A program made the translations under genes and the position numbers. Positions 59,352-64,000 of a DNA stretch of 64,000 nt are shown here, in pieces. This DNA is from Deltaproteobacteria bacterium (GTDB taxonomy: Bacteria; Myxococcota_A; UBA9042; PHBI01): contig WYBB01000021.1 in assembly GCA_011526585.1 (NCBI GenBank), positions 1-64,000 on the forward strand, written 5' to 3'. Positions within the stretch are counted from its first letter, which is position 1, and every line of letters begins with the position of its first letter. Under the pieces are notes generated by a model, which was not told the DNA's origin, ran no database searches, and worked only from the letters and a program-made list of their open reading frames with translations.

Positions 59352-61520
59352 TCAGAAATTCGCAATGGCTCCGACGAATTCAGGCCGGTCGACGAACGGG
59401 TTGCGGTTGTCCTGCCAGATGCGGATCCGCAGGTTGCGCTCGCGCTCGCGGTCGTCGACGGGGTCCTCGACGTGCCACGCGCGCAAGGTCGCCTCGACCG
59501 CGTCGTCGATCGGCATCGCGTAGCGCACGGCGAAGTAGAACTGGGCGCGCGCGACGTCGCCGCGCCGCGCGGGGCGCACCTCGAAGACGCGCTGCCCGTC
59601 CCAGGTGTCGCCGAGCTCGGAGCCGGCTTCGCTCCACACGCACGCCTCGGCGACGCAGGCGGTGACGCCGAACGGGTTGGCGTTGCGGCGGAAGTTGGCG
59701 AGCTCTTCGCTCGGGAAGAGGTGGTGCAGATCGCTGCGCATCGGCTCTTCGTCGGCCCCCTGGGACTGGAGCCAGGAGTGCTCGGTGTTGAAGGCGCAGC
59801 CGCCCGGCACCGGCGCGCCGAAGGCGTCGCGGCAGTCCTGGTCAGGGGTCGTGTCGATCGGAGAGAGCTGCGCGTCGTCGCCGACGGGCGGCGCGTCCGG
59901 GTCCTGGGCGAGCACGGTGCGCCCGGTGTAGATGCACTCGACGCGCCCGTCGTACGCGTCGATGACGGAGAACATCACCTGGCGCGCGTAGCCGGGCGTG
60001 ACGTAGCCGAGCGCGACGTGACCGCCGATGCGCTCGGCGAGCGCCTGGCGCAGGGCGTCACCCGAGAGCGCGGCGAGGTCTTCGAACGGGGGGTCGCAGC
60101 GGCGGGCGGCCGGGTCCTGGGTCGGGTCCTGCGCGGGGTCGTCCGCGAGGTCGACGCAGATCTCGTCGAGCCCGGGGCACGGCTGGAACGCGCAGGCGTC
60201 GATCTCGCAGGTCACCGGTTCGGGACCGACGAAGGTCCCCAACACGAGCGGCGCGCCGCACGTCACGTTGTCGAGGCAGCCGTCGAGCGCGTCGACGCCG
60301 CTCAGGATCCAGTCGGCGGGATCGAAGTCCGAGCGCGCGGAGGCGCCGTCGCGCCGCAGCGCCCAGCCATCGGTGTAGTCCCAGGCGGTGCCGTAGCCAT
60401 CGACGTTCGCGTCGCCGAAGGTGTCGACGAGCACGTCGTGCATGAAGAGCTCGACGGCGTCGTTGCCGTTGAACTGCACCGCCCAGCCGCCGAGCAGATC
60501 GGGCGCGAAACCGAAGTAGGCGACGAACGAGACGTCGTCGCTCGTGATGTAGAAGAAGTCGCCCTGAGCGAGTGGCACGGCGGGCAAGTCGAGCTCGGGC
60601 CCGTCGGAGCCGCCGCCGTTGTTCGCGGCGCCCAACGCGAAGGCGGAGAGGTCGGGAATCGCGGCGAGCGCGAAGAGCTCGACGACCTTGGGGTCGCCGC
60701 CGAGCGGGCCGTCGAGGATCGCCGTGATCATGAGCGGCGTGCGCGCCGGGTCGTCGCACGGTTCGCCGTCGTCGGTATCGTCGTCGGCGGTGTCGCCGGT
60801 GTCGTCGGTGTCGGCCTCCGGTCCGGCGGTGTCCTCGGACACGAGCGTGTCCTCGGGCACGAACGTATCCTCGGCGACCGCGGTGTCCTCGGGCACGAAG
60901 GTGTCTTCGGGTACGAACGTGTCCTCAGGGACGAAGGTGTCCTCCGCGAACGTGTCCGCGATGTCCTCGGGTACGAAGGTGTCCTCGGGTACGAAGGTGT
61001 CCTCGGGTACGAAGGTGTCCTCGGGTACGAACGTGTCCTCGGGTACGAACGTGTCCTCGGGTACGAACGTGTCCTCGGGCACGAACGTGTCCTCGGCGAC
61101 CGCCGTGTCCTCGGGCACGAACGTGTCCTCGGCGACCGCCGTGTCCTCGGGAACGAACGTGTCCTCCGCGACCGCCGTGTCCTCGGGAACGAACGTATCC
61201 TCGGGTACGAACGTGTCTTCAGCGACCGCCGTGTCCTCGGGAACGAAGGTGTCCTCGGGCACGAACGTGTCTTCGGCAACCGCGGTGTCCTCGGGAACCA
61301 ACGTGTCCTCGGGAACCAACGTGTCCTCGGGAACCAACGTGTCCTCGGGAACCAACGTGTCCTCGGGTCCGATCTCCGGATCCGTGTCCGCCACGTCGCG
61401 CTCCTCGCGCGCGACGTCCTCGACCGTCTCCGCCGACACCTCGACGTCCTGCTCGACCGCGCCGACGTCCTCGCAAGCCGCCAACGCGACGCTCACCACC
61501 AGCCACAACGGGATCCGCAC
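59352..61520 (-). CDS. endonuclease I-type lipoprotein with EDT hexad stalk and lamin-tail-like domain
   Basis: A 722-residue exported protein. The GTG start at 61520 is chosen because GGAGG lies 7 nt upstream and gives a clean signal peptide, VRIPLWLVVSVALAAC (lipobox ALAAC). Residues about 45-240 are about 30 hexads of EDTFVP/EDTAVA/EDTLVP type. Next is a beta domain of lamin-tail type (PLMITAILDGPLGGDPKVVELFAL, DYTDGWALRRDGAS). The C-terminal 200 residues are an endonuclease I/NucM-like domain, with FNTEHSWLQSQG and MRSDLHHLFPSEELANFRRN carrying the His-x-x-x-Trp and Asp-Leu-His-His motifs. The likely role is surface DNA degradation at the tip of a stalk. Confidence 0.85.
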   Translation of the reverse strand: MRIPLWLVVSVALAACEDVGAVEQDVEVSAETVEDVAREERDVADTDPEIGPEDTLVPEDTLVPEDTLVPEDTLVPEDTAVAEDTFVPEDTFVPEDTAVAEDTFVPEDTFVPEDTAVAEDTFVPEDTAVAEDTFVPEDTAVAEDTFVPEDTFVPEDTFVPEDTFVPEDTFVPEDTFVPEDTFVPEDIADTFAEDTFVPEDTFVPEDTFVPEDTAVAEDTFVPEDTLVSEDTAGPEADTDDTGDTADDDTDDGEPCDDPARTPLMITAILDGPLGGDPKVVELFALAAIPDLSAFALGAANNGGGSDGPELDLPAVPLAQGDFFYITSDDVSFVAYFGFAPDLLGGWAVQFNGNDAVELFMHDVLVDTFGDANVDGYGTAWDYTDGWALRRDGASARSDFDPADWILSGVDALDGCLDNVTCGAPLVLGTFVGPEPVTCEIDACAFQPCPGLDEICVDLADDPAQDPTQDPAARRCDPPFEDLAALSGDALRQALAERIGGHVALGYVTPGYARQVMFSVIDAYDGRVECIYTGRTVLAQDPDAPPVGDDAQLSPIDTTPDQDCRDAFGAPVPGGCAFNTEHSWLQSQGADEEPMRSDLHHLFPSEELANFRRNANPFGVTACVAEACVWSEAGSELGDTWDGQRVFEVRPARRGDVARAQFYFAVRYAMPIDDAVEATLRAWHVEDPVDDRERERNLRIRIWQDNRNPFVDRPEFVGAIANF
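60820..61370 (-). repeat. tandem 18-bp coding repeat (EDTxxx hexads)
   Basis: This is the low-complexity stretch in the endonuclease lipoprotein gene. About 30 hexads follow each other, mostly EDTFVP, with EDTAVA, EDTLVP and one EDIADTFA irregular unit near the middle. The DNA varies silently between units but four EDTLVP units next to the signal peptide are nearly identical, so recent expansion is likely. It should be an extended acidic stalk. Confidence 0.85.
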
Positions 61521-61591
61521 CAGGCCACCTCCACGGGCCTTGGACTCGGCCAACCGTCCCGGTAAACTGAAGCGAATTCACAAAACGCACC

Positions 61592-62308
61592 TCATCCCGC
61601 GCCGAGGCTCGTAACCTCCTCCTCGGTGAGCGCGCGCGTCTGCCCTACCGCCAGCTCCCCCAAAACCAGCGGCCCGTAGCGGATCCGATGCAGCGAGGTC
61701 ACCACCCCACCGAGCGCCACGATCATGCGCTTGACCTGATGATACATGCCCTCGTGCACGGTCATCTCGCCCCGCCCCTCCCCGTGCCCCTCCCCGTGCA
61801 CGACCAGCTCCGCCGCGCGGCAGCGCGTGCCGTCCTCCAGCTCGACGCCGGCCGCCACCCGCGCCACCGCGTCCGCCGGCAGCGCCCCCTGCCACGTGAG
61901 CGCATACGTGCGCGGCACGTGCCGCCGCGGGTGCGTCAGACGGTGCAGGAGCTGCCCGTCGTTGGTCAGCAACAGGAGCCCGGTCGCGTCCTTGTCGAGC
62001 CGCCCGACCGGCGACAGGTCCTTCACCCTCAGCGCCGCCGGCACCACGTCGAGCACCGTCTCGTGCACCGCGTCGCGCGTCGCCGTCACCACCCCGGCCG
62101 GCTTGTGCATCATCAGCACGACCTGCCCCGGCAAGCGCACCACCGCATCATCGACGCGCACCTCGAGGCCCGGCTCGACGTGCATCGACGGATCGCGCGC
62201 CACCTCCCCGGCGATCGTCACCCGCCCCCGCCGCGCCAGCCGCTGCGCGTCGCTGCGCGAGATCCCCATCCCATGCGCCAGATACCGGTCCAAGCGTGGC
62301 TTCGACAT
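61592..62308 (-). CDS. RsuA/RluB-type pseudouridine synthase
   Basis: A 238-residue rRNA-modifying enzyme. An S4-like RNA-binding domain comes first (MSKPRLDRYLAHGMGISRSD, ARRGRVTIAGEVARDP). The catalytic domain follows with HKPAGVVTATRD, VGRLDKDATGLLLLTNDG (catalytic Asp in GRLDKD) and EGMYHQVKRMIVALGGVVTSL. RsuA (16S position 516) is the closest overall; RluE/RluF cannot be excluded. The start at 62308 follows GGGGGAG, 5-6 nt away. It is divergent from the TPR lipoprotein gene. It acts in the cytosol. Confidence 0.9.
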   Translation of the reverse strand: MSKPRLDRYLAHGMGISRSDAQRLARRGRVTIAGEVARDPSMHVEPGLEVRVDDAVVRLPGQVVLMMHKPAGVVTATRDAVHETVLDVVPAALRVKDLSPVGRLDKDATGLLLLTNDGQLLHRLTHPRRHVPRTYALTWQGALPADAVARVAAGVELEDGTRCRAAELVVHGEGHGEGRGEMTVHEGMYHQVKRMIVALGGVVTSLHRIRYGPLVLGELAVGQTRALTEEEVTSLGAG

Positions 62309-62410
62309 CGCACTCCCCCTCGCCGCGGCCACCCGATCCCGACCGCAGCCTTCACCGCGCCATGCTCTGCGCATTCCTCTCCCCCATCAAGATGTGATAC
62401 GGCTCGCCCC

Positions 62411-63262
62411 GTGTTCGCGCTCGCGCCACATCCCCGCCCACGCCTCGTCGCCGACCTCGCCGCGCTGACCGTGCTCGCCGCGCTGACCGCGCTGAACGCC
62501 CCGCTCCTCGCGGGTTGCGCGTCCACGCCCCCGCCCACGCCCGAGGTCATCCACCAGCGCCCGCCCCCCGACGACGCCCGCGCCGCCCGCTACCGCGAGC
62601 TCACCCGCGCCGCCAACGCCCGCGCCGCCGCCGGCGACTTCGCCGCCGCACTCGGCCACGCCGACGACGCCCTCACCCTCATCCCCTTCGGCCTCGAGGC
62701 CGCCCTCGCCAAGGTCGAGTCCCACCTCGGGCTCGGCCAGCGCACGCAGGCCCTCGACTTCGCCCAGCGCCTCGCCGACCGCCACCCCCAGGATCCCTTC
62801 GCGCACTACGCCCTCGGCAAGTCGCTCTACGCGCTCGGCCGCCTCGGCGCCGCCCACGACGCCTTCGCCGACGGCCTCGCCCGCGCGCCCGACGACCGCC
62901 TCCTGCAGCTCGCCCTCCTCACCGCGCTCACGCACGACCCCGACGTCACCCTCGACGAGCTCCACGCCCGCGCCGCGCTCCTCGGCGCCGATCCCGAGCT
63001 CGCCCCCGACGTCCTGCACGCCCTGGCCATGGCCCACGAGATCCGCGGCGACCTCGCCCAGGCCGACGCGCTCTACGTGCAGGCGATCGCAGTGCGCCCA
63101 CACCACCCCTTCGCCCACTACAACCTCGCGCTGCTCCGCCACGCCAACCGCGACCCGGCGCGCGCCCGTCCCCACCTCGAGGCCTTCCTCGACCAGGCCC
63201 CGCCGTCGGCCGCGCGCGAGCGCGACGAGGCCCGCAAGCTCCTCCAGGAGATCCGCCCATGA
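62411..63262 (+). CDS. TPR-repeat lipoprotein upstream of glyA
   Basis: A 283-residue protein. The signal peptide includes [21 protein letters not shown] (lipobox LLAGC). From about residue 60 there are TPR units ([61 protein letters not shown]). The start is GTG at 62411; in-frame ATG codons upstream are absent from a plausible leader. Its stop overlaps the glyA ATG (ATGA at 63259-63262). Coupling of an envelope lipoprotein with a folate-pathway enzyme is unusual and may reflect only operon packing. Confidence 0.75.
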   Translation: MFALAPHPRPRLVADLAALTVLAALTALNAPLLAGCASTPPPTPEVIHQRPPPDDARAARYRELTRAANARAAAGDFAAALGHADDALTLIPFGLEAALAKVESHLGLGQRTQALDFAQRLADRHPQDPFAHYALGKSLYALGRLGAAHDAFADGLARAPDDRLLQLALLTALTHDPDVTLDELHARAALLGADPELAPDVLHALAMAHEIRGDLAQADALYVQAIAVRPHHPFAHYNLALLRHANRDPARARPHLEAFLDQAPPSAARERDEARKLLQEIRP

Positions 63263-64000
63263 CCGAAACCCTCGCAGCGCTCGCCGCCGTCGACCCCGAG
63301 ATCGCCCGCCTCATCGAGCTCGAGACCGCCTACCAGCGCGACCAGGTCCGCCTCATCGCCTCGGAGAACTACGCCTCCACCGCGGTCATGCAGGCGCTGT
63401 CGACCGTGCTGATGAACAAGTACGCCGAGGGCTACCCGACCAAGCGCTACTACGAAGGTCAGCGCTACATCGACCAGGTCGAGCAGCTCGCCATCGACCG
63501 CGCCAAGGCGCTCTTTTCCGCCGAGCACGCCAACGTGCAGCCCCACTCCGGCAGCCCCGCCAACCTCGCCGTCTACACCGCGCTGCTCGCCCCCGGCGAC
63601 ACCATCTTGGGCATGGCCCTGCCCGCCGGCGGCCACCTCACGCACGGCTGGAAGGTCTCGGCCACCGGCAAGCTCTGGAGCGCCGTGCAGTACGGCGTCG
63701 ACCGCGACACCCACCTCATCGACTTCGCCGAGGTCCGCCGCCTCGCCCACGAGCACAAGCCGAAGATCATCGTCTGCGGCGCCTCGGCCTACCCGCGCAC
63801 CATCGACTTCGCCGCCTTCCGCGCGATCGCCGACGAGGTCGGCGCCTACCTCCTCGCCGACATGGCCCACATCGCCGGCCTCGTCGCCGGCGGCCAGCAC
63901 CCGAGCCCCGTGCCCCACGCCGACGCCGTCACCACCACCACGCACAAGACGCTACGCGGCCCGCGCGGCGGCATGATCCTCACCACGAAGAAGCACCAGA
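63259..64000 (+). CDS. glyA: serine hydroxymethyltransferase, 5' part (cut by window end)
   Basis: The first about 247 residues of a PLP enzyme that interconverts serine plus tetrahydrofolate with glycine plus methylene-tetrahydrofolate. It shows [68 protein letters not shown] and [17 protein letters not shown], the last with the PLP Lys ([10 protein letters not shown]). All expected motifs are in place. The start overlaps the stop of the TPR lipoprotein gene. The 3' part is outside the window. Confidence 0.95.
   Translation, partial: MTETLAALAAVDPEIARLIELETAYQRDQVRLIASENYASTAVMQALSTVLMNKYAEGYPTKRYYEGQRYIDQVEQLAIDRAKALFSAEHANVQPHSGSPANLAVYTALLAPGDTILGMALPAGGHLTHGWKVSATGKLWSAVQYGVDRDTHLIDFAEVRRLAHEHKPKIIVCGASAYPRTIDFAAFRAIADEVGAYLLADMAHIAGLVAGGQHPSPVPHADAVTTTTHKTLRGPRGGMILTTKKHQ

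Noticed and set aside
60820..61370. Regular repeats that might suggest a CRISPR array
   Set aside because: Units are 18 bp, contiguous without spacers, and in frame as EDT hexads of a lipoprotein. It is a coding repeat.
61521..61553. Upstream ATG of the endonuclease lipoprotein
   Set aside because: It would add 11 charged residues before the signal peptide. GGAGG is placed for the GTG at 61520 instead.

Overview
The window is very GC-rich, densely coded DNA that reads like a chromosome of a Myxococcota or related deltaproteobacterial lineage. This placement is inference from content: cysteine-rich lipoproteins with Asp/Thr/Pro-rich linkers, a MYXO-CTERM-like sorting tail, TPR and Sel1 lipoproteins, a BTAD-type regulator, and many start/stop overlaps of the ATGA or GTGA kind. 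I see no rRNA, tRNA, CRISPR array, insertion sequence or phage gene. All long antisense reading frames look like GC-rich shadows.

Layout. 1-9454: a degenerate short-chain dehydrogenase, two Cys-rich lipoproteins, a Rieske protein plus a cytochrome b fused to a di-haem cytochrome c, a Sel1-repeat lipoprotein, and a three-gene overlapping set (AAA+ ATPase, unknown, MYXO-CTERM protein). 9689-14107: a nucleotide-kinase-like ATPase overlapped with a 914-residue methyltransferase-tailed protein, then an orphan gene. 14149-30049: a lipid operon on the minus strand, reading fatty acid synthase type I (about 3270 residues), AcpS, and a single-chain acetyl-CoA-carboxylase-like enzyme (1890 residues). 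Together these could turn acetyl-CoA into long-chain acyl chains with only three polypeptides.

30590-35385: two small membrane or lipoprotein genes, then a minus-strand run of ornithine carbamoyltransferase, a cyclic-2,3-diphosphoglycerate-synthetase-like GTPase, a small exported protein and a Rieske oxygenase. 35612-42947: a plus-strand cassette made of a BTAD regulator, an acyl-CoA-dehydrogenase-like protein, an 88-residue ThiS/MoaD-like carrier ending in Gly-Gly, a possible double-hotdog protein, a second acyl-CoA-dehydrogenase-like protein and a Baeyer-Villiger-type flavoprotein. A 30-bp imperfect direct repeat lies at each end of the cassette (35467 and 42991), so it may be an inserted biosynthetic island. 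I consider this the best candidate for an undescribed system in the window.

43027-64000: an acetate kinase-PduL fusion, a Tat-exported amine oxidase, a TcdA-like E1 enzyme, an OPT transporter, AqpZ, a PAS histidine kinase, a small ATPase, a VWA lipoprotein, an M20 peptidase, a Cys-repeat lipoprotein with an overlapping TPR lipoprotein, an endonuclease I lipoprotein with about 30 EDT hexads, an RsuA-type pseudouridine synthase, a TPR lipoprotein and the 5' part of glyA. Two copies of a roughly 155-170 nt non-coding element with a conserved hairpin lie between convergent genes at 47623 and 59195.
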